NCBI RefSeq assembly: GCF_007827695.1
Contig: NZ_VITA01000023.1
Location: 1-64,000 of the forward strand
Source of the DNA: Sinorhizobium medicae
GTDB lineage: Bacteria; Pseudomonadota; Alphaproteobacteria; Rhizobiales; Rhizobiaceae
Reading direction: 5' to 3'
Length of the DNA: 64,000 nt
Notes under the pieces: generated by a model
Seen by the model: the letters and a program-made list of their open reading frames with translations, nothing else
Database searches by the model: none
Told to the model about the DNA's origin: nothing
Program-made: the position numbers and the translations under genes
Part shown: piece by piece, positions 35,259 to 44,455 of the stretch
Layout: every line of letters begins with the position of its first letter
Position numbering within the stretch: position 1 is the first letter of the stretch

Positions 35259-36447
35259 TCATCGAAGGTAGGCTTCCCGCCTGTGAAACGTTGCCGGCAA
35301 GGGTGGCCTTCAGGTTCCGGGCGGCCACCGCGTACCCGCCGGCCGCCCCGTCGATGAAGTGCATGTGGTCGCGGCTCATCGGCGTCGGAACGATACACGT
35401 CATCAGTGCCGCATCCTGCCGGTGCAGTCCGTAGCGGCATATGCCCGCCGCGACCCCTTGCTTCAGCCGCTCCTCGATTCTGCGTAGCCGATCGAGACTG
35501 ACGTCGATCGTCATCTTCAGAGCGTCATCAAACTTGCGGAAGTCCGAATTGCTGGCAAGGTCGCGCGCATATCGCTTGACGTCGAAGGGGCCGAAATTGA
35601 TGCCGAGCCTGAAGCAGAGAAAGAGAGCAAGGCTCTGCGCGGCGACGAAGAACCAGGCCATTGAGCGGCGGCCTCTCGGCGCGACGGCGCGCGATTCCAC
35701 CGTGATGCCGCGCACCGACAGATGGGGCTCGGGACCGTTTTCCGGTACGGGGTGCCCACCCCTCTCCTCCCCTTCGGCCAGTTCCACGATGTCGCCGATC
35801 AAATCCTGGAATTCAGGTCCGATGCCGCGCTCTCCCGGCACTGCGATGATGGATACGATCGCCCCGTGATGTGAGACGATCGGGTTCCAGCGGCAGGACA
35901 ATCCGGTCAGGTCGGGCCGTGTGCCGGTCGGGGCGGCCGCAATCTGATAGCGGCCTGCCTTCATTTCAGCTTCCGCCCAGCTGGCGCCGCCGCCGGAGAA
36001 CATGGCATAGGAGACCACCTCGCTCGCCTTGAAGCGCGCAACGCGCATGTCGAAGCCATTGGCGCGCACGTCCGAGACCGGGACGATCGCAGCGCGAAGC
36101 TCCAGTCCAAGCTCTTCCGCAACCCATGTTTTCGCCGCAGCGAGCGCGTGTTTTGCCTTTGCCGCCAGCCCGCCGGGCACGACGGCGAGCGCACCGTCGC
36201 CACCGAAAACGAAGGCGAGATTTTTCTCGTCAAGCGCATTCATGAGCGCGGAGATGACGCTCGCGCCGGCCATGTTCACGCTCTTGTATCGCCCTTCCGC
36301 GATGGCTCCCGTCGAATCCACGATGTCGGCAACGGCAAGCCACCAGCCTTCGGGCAGGGGCCGGTAATTGGCCTCGTCTGCGACACCTTCGAACGCCTCG
36401 AAAAGCGGAAGGTTCGCGTAAAATTCCCTGTCGGCCGGCTGCACCAT
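35248..36447 (-). CDS. DUF3095 protein, nucleotidyl-cyclase-like
   Basis: A 399-residue DUF3095 protein. The N-terminal region resembles a class III cyclase core, with VADIVDSTGAI (Asp41, Asp44) and LAFVFGGDGA (Asp84) in the positions of the two metal-binding Asp residues. Whether it makes a cyclic nucleotide is unknown. The rest has no recognised domain, apart from a hydrophobic segment near residue 265 (FVAAQSLALFLCF). GGGAG lies 9 nt before the ATG at 36447. It runs divergently from the metallohydrolase gene, with a 235-nt shared promoter region. The family assignment is firmer than the function. Confidence 0.78.
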   Translation of the reverse strand: MVQPADREFYANLPLFEAFEGVADEANYRPLPEGWWLAVADIVDSTGAIAEGRYKSVNMAGASVISALMNALDEKNLAFVFGGDGALAVVPGGLAAKAKHALAAAKTWVAEELGLELRAAIVPVSDVRANGFDMRVARFKASEVVSYAMFSGGGASWAEAEMKAGRYQIAAAPTGTRPDLTGLSCRWNPIVSHHGAIVSIIAVPGERGIGPEFQDLIGDIVELAEGEERGGHPVPENGPEPHLSVRGITVESRAVAPRGRRSMAWFFVAAQSLALFLCFRLGINFGPFDVKRYARDLASNSDFRKFDDALKMTIDVSLDRLRRIEERLKQGVAAGICRYGLHRQDAALMTCIVPTPMSRDHMHFIDGAAGGYAVAARNLKATLAGNVSQAGSLPSMIKP

Positions 36448-36682
36448 GTAGCCAAACTCCCGAATCTGACGTTTGTCGTCGTTTCAAAACTCGAAATTCA
36501 CCAGATAATTCACCCCGTCTGATGGATAAAGCACCTTCATGACAAAGAATAGTTTTCTCTTTGAACCAGGCAAAGCGTGCGTGACGCAGCCAATGGCATT
36601 GCAGGACCCTTATGATTTGTGCTTGTCTAATCACCAGGCCCGGGCAATGTGCTACGGTAGGGCAGGATAAAGCCGGAACGGA

Positions 36683-37513
36683 ATGCAGGACGATACTTTT
36701 CGAGTGAAATTCTGGGGCGTTAGAGGCAGCTTGCCGGTATCCGGCGAGCAATTCCTTCACTACGGAGGAAACACGCCCTGCATCGAAATCCGCTGCGGCA
36801 AAGAGGTGATGATCTTCGATGCGGGATCAGGCTTGCGCGAAGCCGGGCTGTCGCTCATGTCCGAAGGCGTGTCCGCCTTCGACGTCTTCTTCACCCACAC
36901 CCATTACGATCACATCATCGGCCTGCCTTATTTCAAGCCGATCTATCGCTGCAGTTCGGCCGTCCGCTTCTGGTCTGGCCACCTCCATGGCAAGATGACC
37001 ACGGCGGAGATGATCAACGAGTTCATGAGACCGCCATGGTTCCCCGTTGGTACGGGCATCTGCCAGGCGAGCCTCGACACCGTCGATTTCCGCCCGGGTG
37101 AAACGTTGTCCCTGCGAAAGGACGTTTCCATCCGCACCATGAGCCTCGTGCATCCCGGCGGATGCATCGGTTACCGTGTCGAATGGGGTGGACGTGCGGT
37201 CGCACTCATCTACGACACCGAACACGAACCCGGCATCCTTGACCCCGTACTCCTCGATTTCATCGCCGGAGCCGATCTCATGATCTATGACTGCACCTAT
37301 CTGGAGAGCGAAATGTCTGCCTTTCGCGGCTACGGACACTCGACGGGAATGCACGGATCATTGCTCGCGAAGGCTGCCGGCGTCGCCCGCCTCGCCATGT
37401 TCCACCATGACCCGTCGCGCACCGACGCGGCACTCGCTGCCATGGAGCAGGAAGTTCAGGCTTTCTTCCCCGGCGCCTTCGCTGCCTGCGACCGCCAGGT
37501 CATCGATCTATAA
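36683..37513 (+). CDS. metallo-beta-lactamase-fold hydrolase
   Basis: A 276-residue MBL-fold phosphodiesterase-like hydrolase of the PhnP-related group. It opens with VKFWGVRGSLPVSG and YGGNTPCIEI, and the metal-binding signature HTHYDH is at residues 72-77. Additional ligands are expected at the His of LVHPGG and the Asp of IYDTEH, with GYGHSTG later. Members cleave phosphodiesters, including cyclic ones, so it could be the degrading partner of the neighbouring cyclase-like proteins; this is inference. Its 3' end overlaps the converging deacetylase gene by 14 nt. Confidence 0.88.
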   Translation: MQDDTFRVKFWGVRGSLPVSGEQFLHYGGNTPCIEIRCGKEVMIFDAGSGLREAGLSLMSEGVSAFDVFFTHTHYDHIIGLPYFKPIYRCSSAVRFWSGHLHGKMTTAEMINEFMRPPWFPVGTGICQASLDTVDFRPGETLSLRKDVSIRTMSLVHPGGCIGYRVEWGGRAVALIYDTEHEPGILDPVLLDFIAGADLMIYDCTYLESEMSAFRGYGHSTGMHGSLLAKAAGVARLAMFHHDPSRTDAALAAMEQEVQAFFPGAFAACDRQVIDL

Positions 37514-38270
37514 GCTCGGTGATCCTGCGCCAGCGGCAGGCCGGGTGCGAGGTGGTGATCTCGAAAAGCTTTGAAAGGAACTCCCACACGCTCTCGTCGT
37601 GAACGAGATGATGGGTGAGAATACCCACCGACCTGCCGCTGTTTTCGACCTCATCCAGCCGGCGATCGATGTCGCGGAGGATATCGCCATGCGGACGACA
37701 GCCGCGGGTGCCGTGCCAGTCCATCACGTCCACATGGGTATTTATGAGCTGTAGCCCGGTATCCCGGAACGCGGCGCACTTCTCGCCATCCTCCGGTCCG
37801 AAAACTGAAAGCGCTTCGAAACCGATATCTTGCAATTCGGAGACCAGCCCAGGATCGATCCGGTTCCAGGGCGGAACAAGCAGGGGCGCCAAAGCGGCCG
37901 GATAAAGCGCGGACAGACGGGCCCATCCGGCGCGCAGGTCGGCAGCAACGGTCTCCCGCGGTCTGTGAGCACCCAGCTCCTGCCGTTTTTCAATGGCCGG
38001 GGCATGGTTTCGATGCGACCATCCGTGGACGGCGACATCGATATGCATGCGACTGGAGAGAGATCGCGAAAGGCGCTCGTCGGTACTTGCCGGTATGACG
38101 GCCAGGGTCACAGGTACCGAGAAGCGGCCGGTGAGATCAAGCAACCGGTCAAGGGCGGGAGACGGTTCCACGGCATCGTCGTCCCGCAGCCAGAAGTCGA
38201 TACATTCGCCTCCATCCTGCAGCGCGTCGAGCCTGTCCACGCACCTTTGCCAGGCGGATCCCATCTTCAT
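37500..38270 (-). CDS. polysaccharide deacetylase-like protein
   Basis: A 256-residue protein of the NodB/CE4-like superfamily, which removes N- or O-acetyl groups from glycans. The acidic motif FWLRDDDAV (Asp30-32) and HGWSHRNH match the metal-binding Asp and His ligands; VPPWNRID is the usual third motif. No signal peptide is visible, so it may act on cytoplasmic precursors. The ATG at 38270 overlaps the stop of the glycosyltransferase gene as ATGA, so the two are coupled. The longer frame reading upstream is not protein-like. Confidence 0.82.
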   Translation of the reverse strand: MKMGSAWQRCVDRLDALQDGGECIDFWLRDDDAVEPSPALDRLLDLTGRFSVPVTLAVIPASTDERLSRSLSSRMHIDVAVHGWSHRNHAPAIEKRQELGAHRPRETVAADLRAGWARLSALYPAALAPLLVPPWNRIDPGLVSELQDIGFEALSVFGPEDGEKCAAFRDTGLQLINTHVDVMDWHGTRGCRPHGDILRDIDRRLDEVENSGRSVGILTHHLVHDESVWEFLSKLFEITTSHPACRWRRITELIDR

Positions 38271-39364
38271 TTCGCACACTCCACAAACTCGGCGAATATG
38301 CCAGAGAGACGCGCGGCGGCGGCGGGAAGCGAGCGCTGCTCGAAAACGAATTGCCGCGCGCGCTCGGCCATCTGCTTGCGCGAGGCTTCGTCCACCAGCA
38401 ATTGCCGAACCGCCGCGGCGAAGGGCTCGATGTTGCCGGGCGTCGTCAGACATCCCGTTTCGCCGTCTCTGACGACCTCAGGCACACCGGCCGTGCGTTG
38501 CGCAACGACCGGGAGGCCTGCAGCCTGCGCCTCCAGATAGGCCAATCCGTAGGCCTCTCCGCAGCCCGGCCAAATATAAAGATCGCCGGCGGCAAGAAGC
38601 GCGGGAACCGCCTGCGGCGCTTTTTCGCCCAGCCACTCCAGCCGCTCTGAGGGAAAGGCCGCGAAGGTCTCCAACACCTCGGCGCGGGCGGGACCGTCGC
38701 CTATGACCGTCAGCTTCCAAGGCAGGTCCGCGACGAGAGCGAGGGAGCGGGCAAGCATGCGGAAGCTATCCATCTTGTCGCCGGCTCGCATCATCGCAAC
38801 CGCAAGCAGACGGGTCTCGCCTTGTTTCGTCCTTCGCAGGTCCCGAAACGGCGACACATCGATGAAAGGGGCGAGCAGCGCCGTGCGCGCTCCGGGTATC
38901 GCCTCATCGAGGCCGTGCCGATCGCGCTGGGTGAAACAGACGTTGACCGCGGCCCGCCGTGCACCCGCGGCAACCTCATCCTGTGCAAGCTTCCAGGCGC
39001 CGATGTTGCGCCGATACGAATAGGAACTTTCAGCGGTCACGTAGGGAATCGAGAACTCCGTCGAGAGTGAAGGACCGATGAGATCCGGAGCCTTATAGTA
39101 AGGGTGGTAGCAAAACCACACGTCGGGCGGACCTTCCGACCGCCAAAGCCGCCTAATCCGGTCGATTTCCCGTTGGGATTCGTCGCGCAAGGCTGAAAAT
39201 GCCGAGTGCGAGGCTTCACGCAAGAAGCTGCGCAACTGAGAGACGACGGCGACATCGTGCCCGGCCAGCCGGAGCGCTTCGATCAGCATGCGCGCCATCT
39301 GCCTGTCGCCGGAAGGGACAGGATGATCAGGCGATTTCAGCGGCGCGTGAAAGGCGATCTTCAT
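38267..39364 (-). CDS. glycosyltransferase, GT4-like
   Basis: A 365-residue GT-B glycosyltransferase. The N-terminal half holds KIAFHAPLKSPDHPVPSGDR and the donor-binding half has LAVAMMRAGDKMDSF, YIWPGCGEAYGLAYLEAQAA and GVPEVVRDGETG, the EX7E pattern of family 4. It is translationally coupled to the deacetylase gene, which suggests transfer and then deacetylation of an N-acetyl sugar. Confidence 0.88.
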   Translation of the reverse strand: MKIAFHAPLKSPDHPVPSGDRQMARMLIEALRLAGHDVAVVSQLRSFLREASHSAFSALRDESQREIDRIRRLWRSEGPPDVWFCYHPYYKAPDLIGPSLSTEFSIPYVTAESSYSYRRNIGAWKLAQDEVAAGARRAAVNVCFTQRDRHGLDEAIPGARTALLAPFIDVSPFRDLRRTKQGETRLLAVAMMRAGDKMDSFRMLARSLALVADLPWKLTVIGDGPARAEVLETFAAFPSERLEWLGEKAPQAVPALLAAGDLYIWPGCGEAYGLAYLEAQAAGLPVVAQRTAGVPEVVRDGETGCLTTPGNIEPFAAAVRQLLVDEASRKQMAERARQFVFEQRSLPAAAARLSGIFAEFVECAK

Positions 39365-39459
39365 TCGGCCGAGCTATCCCGCAGCCCGTCCCGATGTCAA
39401 CAGAAGCCTGCCACATCCGGCTTCGCAGGCGTAGAGGATTACAACGATCACCGCGGCCG

Positions 39460-41553
39460 CTATTCCGCCGCTTCCTCCCCACCCTGAGCCAGGGCCGCAT
39501 TCTTTTTGGCGATCGCATCACGCGTCGCGGCCGCCGCCGCAGGCCCGGATTGCGCGTCGTCGCCGGCGACCTGAACAGTCGGCGAGGCGAACTGGATGCC
39601 ATTGTTCTTGAAGGCGTCCTTGATCATCGCCTGCGCACGACGGCGGACTTGCGTCTGGTGTCCCGGCTTGGTCTTCATGGCGAAGCTCAGGGATATGCCG
39701 TAATCGCCGAATTGCTCGACACCCTTCATCTTTACTGTTTCGATGATCATCGGCGCCAGCTCGGGGTCCTCGAGCAATGTGGCCCCGACCCCTTTCACCA
39801 CCTTCTTCACCTTGGCAACGTCCGCATCGTAGGAAACATTGATCAGGAACTTGTCGATGACCCAGTCGCGACTCATGTTCTGCACCGCGCCGAGCGAGCC
39901 AAAGGGCACGGTAAACACCGGCCCCCGGTGATGCCGCAATTTGACCGAACGGATACTGAAGGATTCCACTGTCCCTTTGTAGCTGCCGCTCTGGATATAT
40001 TCGCCTACACGAAAGGCATCGTCCATCATGTAGAAGATGCCGCTGATGACGTCCTTGACGAGCGTTTGGGAACCGAAGCCGATGGCAACCCCGAAAACGC
40101 CAGCGCCGGCGATCAGTGGACCGACCTCGACGCCGAGACCCGACAGCACCATCATACCGGCAACGACTGCGATGAAGGCCGCGAGGAAATTGCGCAAAAT
40201 CGGCAGCAGCGTGCGCAGGCGCGTGTTGCGTGCGAGCTCGCCCGGGTCCTCCACCGTCAGGCTGGCGCGCGCGATGCGCACGTTGATGGATTCCTTGGCC
40301 AACTGCCAGATGAGATCGGCCGCGAGCAGTATCACTATACCCGCCAGCACGCCGCGGAAAATGCGATTGAAGGCGTCGTCCTGCATCATCTGCGCGCCGC
40401 TTATGCGGAAGGTCATGGCTAGCCACACGGCGGCGAGAGCTATGATGACGAGCCTCGCCCCCCGTTCGATCAAGACATTGCGCAGCACACGGAAGTCCTC
40501 CGCGGCGGCGGCATCCAGCATCGTCCGTGTCGCGGCGCTGACGAAGCGCAGCAATGGCGGCAGACCGAGGACATAGACGCCAAGCCAGAACAACACCTCC
40601 ATGCCCGCGATCCAGAAAAACCAGAGCAAGATCAGGAAACCGACGATCGAGGCGTTGCGCAGAACGCTGCGCGCGGGGGCCATTTCGGAAACCGGCCGCC
40701 GCCATGCCGTATCGACAGCCAGTCCAAGAACAATAAGCCCCAGGACCGCGGAGGTGAGTTCGCGGACGTCTGCGGGGAAGGCAAGCGCCCGCATCATATC
40801 GAGGATAGCCCATAGGATCGCGATGGTGCAGATGAACAGCACGGACCTTCTGAGCCAGTAACGGGCGACGTGCGGAGCAAGCGACACATGCGACCTTGCT
40901 GCGTCCGCGGCCGCGGCACCTCCGATCGCCGGCGACAACACGGCCCAAGCGATGGCAATCAGCAGGCGGGCGACGATCCAGGCGATCAGGAGCGGCGCGA
41001 CCGCCGCCTCAAGGCTACGCGGCCAATCGGCGAACACAAAAGCGGCGACGGCAGCGACTGCGAAAGCGACAAGGGGTGCGATGCGAACGAAAGCCGCGAA
41101 TCCTCCGGTCCCTTGCGCATTGTTGCGGCTGGCGCTACGCCGCAGGAGATAGCGAAGAAGGAACTCGGCGCCGTAACCGATCAGCAGGACCACCGCAAAC
41201 GCCCAGATGACCGGCAAGCTTCCCTGGCGCTGCATGTCGCCCGACACGCGTTCCCGCGCCGCCCGCCATTCGGGCATCACCCGCGGCGCCGCGGCCACAA
41301 GCCCGGAAAGGTGCCCCCTGATGGCGGCGATCCAGTTTGCAGCGAAACCTTGGGATGGCTTGACGGCTTGCTCCGGAGCGGTCTTTTTCGTCTCGATCCA
41401 TCCACGAACCTCGGGGTCGTCCAGCAACTGCATGAGTTGCTGAACCTTGACCGGTGGCGTCGTCGCCGGCTCTTGAGCCATCGTGGGCGTCGCACAAGCA
41501 AAGATCAGCAGGAGAAAAAAGCCTGCTACGACACGCCCCAGACCTGTACCCAT
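39460..41553 (-). CDS. MscS-family mechanosensitive channel
   Basis: A 697-residue inner-membrane channel that releases solutes on osmotic downshock. A signal peptide (MGTGLGRVVAGFFLLLIFAC) precedes a periplasmic N-terminal region of about 90 residues. Roughly ten membrane helices follow. The conserved MscS pore and beta-domain region near residues 480-520 reads LIAGAGVFGVAIGFGSQTLV, then KDVISGIFYMMDD. The large N-terminal extension makes it a big paralogue of the MscK/YbiO kind. It is transcribed alone and has no visible link to the glycan genes. Confidence 0.92.
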   Translation of the reverse strand: MGTGLGRVVAGFFLLLIFACATPTMAQEPATTPPVKVQQLMQLLDDPEVRGWIETKKTAPEQAVKPSQGFAANWIAAIRGHLSGLVAAAPRVMPEWRAARERVSGDMQRQGSLPVIWAFAVVLLIGYGAEFLLRYLLRRSASRNNAQGTGGFAAFVRIAPLVAFAVAAVAAFVFADWPRSLEAAVAPLLIAWIVARLLIAIAWAVLSPAIGGAAAADAARSHVSLAPHVARYWLRRSVLFICTIAILWAILDMMRALAFPADVRELTSAVLGLIVLGLAVDTAWRRPVSEMAPARSVLRNASIVGFLILLWFFWIAGMEVLFWLGVYVLGLPPLLRFVSAATRTMLDAAAAEDFRVLRNVLIERGARLVIIALAAVWLAMTFRISGAQMMQDDAFNRIFRGVLAGIVILLAADLIWQLAKESINVRIARASLTVEDPGELARNTRLRTLLPILRNFLAAFIAVVAGMMVLSGLGVEVGPLIAGAGVFGVAIGFGSQTLVKDVISGIFYMMDDAFRVGEYIQSGSYKGTVESFSIRSVKLRHHRGPVFTVPFGSLGAVQNMSRDWVIDKFLINVSYDADVAKVKKVVKGVGATLLEDPELAPMIIETVKMKGVEQFGDYGISLSFAMKTKPGHQTQVRRRAQAMIKDAFKNNGIQFASPTVQVAGDDAQSGPAAAAATRDAIAKKNAALAQGGEEAAE

Positions 41554-41681
41554 GCGATAGCCCCTCTCATCGCCAGTCCACTCGGCGGCGATAGTGGCAT
41601 ATCAACACCTACGCGTCACCCTGCAATGCCGCCGGGGGCGTGAACGCTATTCCGGTGCAGCACTCCGGGGCTTTTCCGAGC

Positions 41682-42872
41682 TCAAGCCGAGCCGGCTCCG
41701 ACGACCGAAGCCGCTGCGGCATGGTCGCGAGCCGTGTGCTTCAAGGCCGATAAGGCGACTGCGTCCCATTGCGAAAGTATGCGATCCGGCAAGTATCTCT
41801 TGGCGCTCGCCTCTGCATTTGCAGCCAGACGGCTTCTGAGCTCGCCGTCGGCAAGGACCCTGGAGAGCGCCTCGGCAAGAGCATCCACGTCATTGCTGGG
41901 AACGAGAAGTCCATCCTCCCCATGCTCCACCATGTCCGAGGGGCCCCACTCGCATGCAAAGGAGACCACGGGAAGCCCTGCAGCCATGGCCTCGAGCAGA
42001 ACGATGCCCCATCCCTCGTAGCGCGACGACAATACGAACACGTCAGCCGTCTCAACCCACAGTCCGGGCCTTTGCGTCACGCCCGGCATCTCCACCCTGT
42101 CGGTCATATCCAACGCATCCCGCAGGGCCTCGAGCGATTTCCTGTCGTCGCCCTCGCCCCAGATGACGAGCTTCCATTCGGGGTGCCTCCAGGCAATCCT
42201 CGCAAAGGCCTCGATCAGGAGATCGAAGCCTTTCTGTCGCGTCAGCCGGCCGACGGCGGTCAGGATATTGTTGCCGCGTCTCTTCTGCCATTCGCCGGGG
42301 AGATCGACGGCATTGGCGATAACCCACCCTCGGCTACGCATCTTCTGCGGAAAATAGTCGAGAGCGCCCCTCGTCATAGTCACGAGCCCGAATGCGCGCG
42401 GATACAAACGGCGCTGAATCCATTTCCAGAACACACCGAAAGGCTGCAGCGCCGGATTATTGCGCTCGGAAACAACCACAGGCACCGGCAGTCCGATCGT
42501 TGCAAGAAGCGTCAGTACATTGGTCCGGGTCAGGAAGCTCAAGACGAAATCGGGCTGCGAGTGGCGAATTGCAGAGCGCAGGCGGTAGATTCTCCTGAGC
42601 ACGAGCAGGCCCGCCCGAATCTTCCCGCCTTGCTGCGGCGGCAAACCGAGACGTTCGATCGCGATCCTCGGATCGAATTCGTAGTAAGGTCTGGCATGAG
42701 GCAGTTCGAGCGTGATCAGCGTCACCTTGCAACCGAGCTGGGCCCAATGGTTGGCGACCAGCTTTACCACATGTTCGGTGCCGCCGGCCCCAAGGCTCGG
42801 CAGGATAATCGTCACACGGGCCCCGGACATGTTTCCAGCCACGACAGCCGGGGAGTTCGAATTTTCACTCAT
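41682..42872 (-). CDS. glycosyltransferase, GT4 family
   Basis: A 396-residue retaining GT-B glycosyltransferase. ILPSLGAGGTEHVVKLVANH near the N-terminus and ILTAVGRLTRQKGFDLLIEA in the donor half are typical, with the EX7E region around FVLSSRYEGWGIVLLEAMAA. The ATG at 42872 has GGGAGGG about 10 nt upstream; the frame continues 43 residues further, without a better start. It is the leftmost gene of the polysaccharide block. Confidence 0.9.
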   Translation of the reverse strand: MSENSNSPAVVAGNMSGARVTIILPSLGAGGTEHVVKLVANHWAQLGCKVTLITLELPHARPYYEFDPRIAIERLGLPPQQGGKIRAGLLVLRRIYRLRSAIRHSQPDFVLSFLTRTNVLTLLATIGLPVPVVVSERNNPALQPFGVFWKWIQRRLYPRAFGLVTMTRGALDYFPQKMRSRGWVIANAVDLPGEWQKRRGNNILTAVGRLTRQKGFDLLIEAFARIAWRHPEWKLVIWGEGDDRKSLEALRDALDMTDRVEMPGVTQRPGLWVETADVFVLSSRYEGWGIVLLEAMAAGLPVVSFACEWGPSDMVEHGEDGLLVPSNDVDALAEALSRVLADGELRSRLAANAEASAKRYLPDRILSQWDAVALSALKHTARDHAAAASVVGAGSA

Positions 42873-43366
42873 TTCGAAATATCCCTCCCCTGCGGGCCCG
42901 CGCGTGGCACCGACAGGCATGATGGCTGCCTTTGCAGCAACGATTTCTCTTCGCCCAAGGGACGTCATCTGGTGCCTCCATTCCGCCATTCGTGATGCCA
43001 ACCATCACAATTTCTACCACTACTGATAGGAATGTTTACGGGTGCGCATAACGCCCTAAGCAAGCACGTCATTGACAGAGTGCGTGTTTTTCATTTCATA
43101 TTCAATTTGCTAAAACGAATGCATGAAATTGCCAGCCGCGGAACGATCCGCACGACAAGTTTATTTAATTGTTTTCAAGAATCAATAGCGCATTAAACGC
43201 GCGACCGCTGCCGACGGAAAGAGTTTTCTATTTGCATCAAAAATCCCGTTGAGAAACGGCGAGTAGATTTCATTCTGAAAGTCTTTATCGCACCGGTAAA
43301 GCTTCAAAACTAAATTTGACCGCGCGTCATTTGCGCGCCGGTGATCTCAATTTCGAGGGAACGACA
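42873..43366. promoter_or_regulatory. AT-rich divergent intergenic region, glycosyltransferase / sulfotransferase
   Basis: This 494-nt stretch lies between divergent genes and is clearly AT-richer than its surroundings from about 43010 to 43320. A TTGACA at 43072-43077 could be a -35 box, but the matching -10 region is weak. GAGGGA at 43355-43360 is the ribosome-binding site of the sulfotransferase gene. No coding sequence is visible. Confidence 0.45.
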
Positions 43367-44209
43367 ATGGCTAGCATTCTCAGGCGGATATGGCGTCGAG
43401 TGGAGAAGCGAGTACGGCTCACGACTTACGCCGCCAAATCCGATTGCTTCCTGATCTCCTATCCGAAATCGGGCCGCACATGGTTCCGGTACGTTCTTTC
43501 CCATTATCTCGGGGCGGTTTCCGGCGTGCCCGAAGGGATAGATCTTCACAACATGTTCTCGATCGTGCCGAATTTCGATCTCGACCCGGTGCGGGGAATG
43601 CCAGGCTACCGCTTCCGCGAGACGAAAAAAACCATCCCGACTATCCTTGTCAGCCATCTGGACTACAGGGCTAGTCTGTTCCTCCGGCGCCCGGTGATCA
43701 TGATGGTAAGGGACCCGCGCGATGTTATCGTCTCGGCTTATTTCCATGCGACCCGGCACAAGCACCGTTTCGCAGGAAGCATTACCGAGTTCATAAAGGA
43801 CCAGGATCAGGGCATGCCCGCTATGATCGATTATCTCAATCGCTGGGCAGCCGGTTTATCCAGCCGTCCGCACTTCGTCCTGAGCTATGAGGGCCTATCC
43901 GCCGATACGGAAGCACGAACCGAAGCGGTGCTCGGCTTCCTGGGCTGCCCGATCGATCGAACGGCACTGCGGTCAGCGGTGGCGGCCGGCCGGTTCGAGG
44001 CCATGCAGGACAGGGAACGGGTAGAAGGCATTCCGGCACATGACTACGATCGAAGCGACGTGGAAAGTCTTCGCATGCGCCGCGGCAAGGCCGGCGGATT
44101 CCGGGACTATCTGGACGAGGCACAGGTCGCAGAAGTCGAACGCCTGTGCGCAGTCGATCTCACGGCGGCCGCCAAACGTCTCGTCGGCCATACCGGACTG
44201 AACGTCTGA
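43367..44209 (+). CDS. sulfotransferase (type 1-like)
   Basis: A 280-residue PAPS-dependent sulfotransferase, which transfers sulfate to a hydroxyl or amino group. The 5'-phosphosulfate-binding motif YPKSGRTW is at residues 32-39 and the 3'-phosphate motif RDPRDVIVSAY near 115-125. ATG 43367 has GAGGGA 8 nt upstream. It is likely to act on a sugar, because polysaccharide genes flank it. It is one of three sulfotransferase genes in this block, and no PAPS synthesis genes are in the window. Confidence 0.9.
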   Translation: MASILRRIWRRVEKRVRLTTYAAKSDCFLISYPKSGRTWFRYVLSHYLGAVSGVPEGIDLHNMFSIVPNFDLDPVRGMPGYRFRETKKTIPTILVSHLDYRASLFLRRPVIMMVRDPRDVIVSAYFHATRHKHRFAGSITEFIKDQDQGMPAMIDYLNRWAAGLSSRPHFVLSYEGLSADTEARTEAVLGFLGCPIDRTALRSAVAAGRFEAMQDRERVEGIPAHDYDRSDVESLRMRRGKAGGFRDYLDEAQVAEVERLCAVDLTAAAKRLVGHTGLNV

Positions 44210-44313
44210 TACGCCACAGCACGCACGTCCGAACCGTTCCACCCGGATTGCTCCGGGGCATTCCAGTTTCCGCGATTCCGGTCGGCCGACAGAACCCTTC
44301 GCTGTCCGCCTCG

Positions 44314-44341
44314 TTCAGACTGCGGTGACCCGCAGTCTGAA
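44314..44341. terminator. strong hairpin past the sulfotransferase gene
   Basis: A perfect 12-bp inverted repeat with arms at 44314-44325 (TTCAGACTGCGG) and 44330-44341 and a 4-nt loop lies about 100 nt past the sulfotransferase stop. No T-run follows. It could end both converging transcripts or belong to the mosaic repeat beside it. Confidence 0.45.
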
Positions 44342-44344
44342 TCG

Positions 44345-44445
44345 TGCATGTATGCGGTTTTCCGCGCGCATTCCGCGTCTCAACTTATTCGAATCGTACC
44401 GTCCATGTCTTTAGACCGACCCGCCCTAAAGACATGAACGTGATC
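44345..44445. repeat. rhizobial intergenic mosaic element
   Basis: The segment contains GCGGTTTTCCGCGCG, a core shared with the element near 5.75 kb, and an 11-bp perfect inverted repeat (CATGTCTTTAG at 44404-44414, CTAAAGACATG at 44426-44436). This layout resembles intergenic mosaic elements of Rhizobiaceae. It lies between two converging genes. Boundaries are approximate. Confidence 0.5.
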
Positions 44446-44455
44446 GAGTCTAAGT

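Noticed and set aside
43072-43102. Promoter with TTGACA -35 box before the sulfotransferase gene
   Set aside because: No matching -10 box is found at the right spacing, so it is only mentioned in the intergenic entry.
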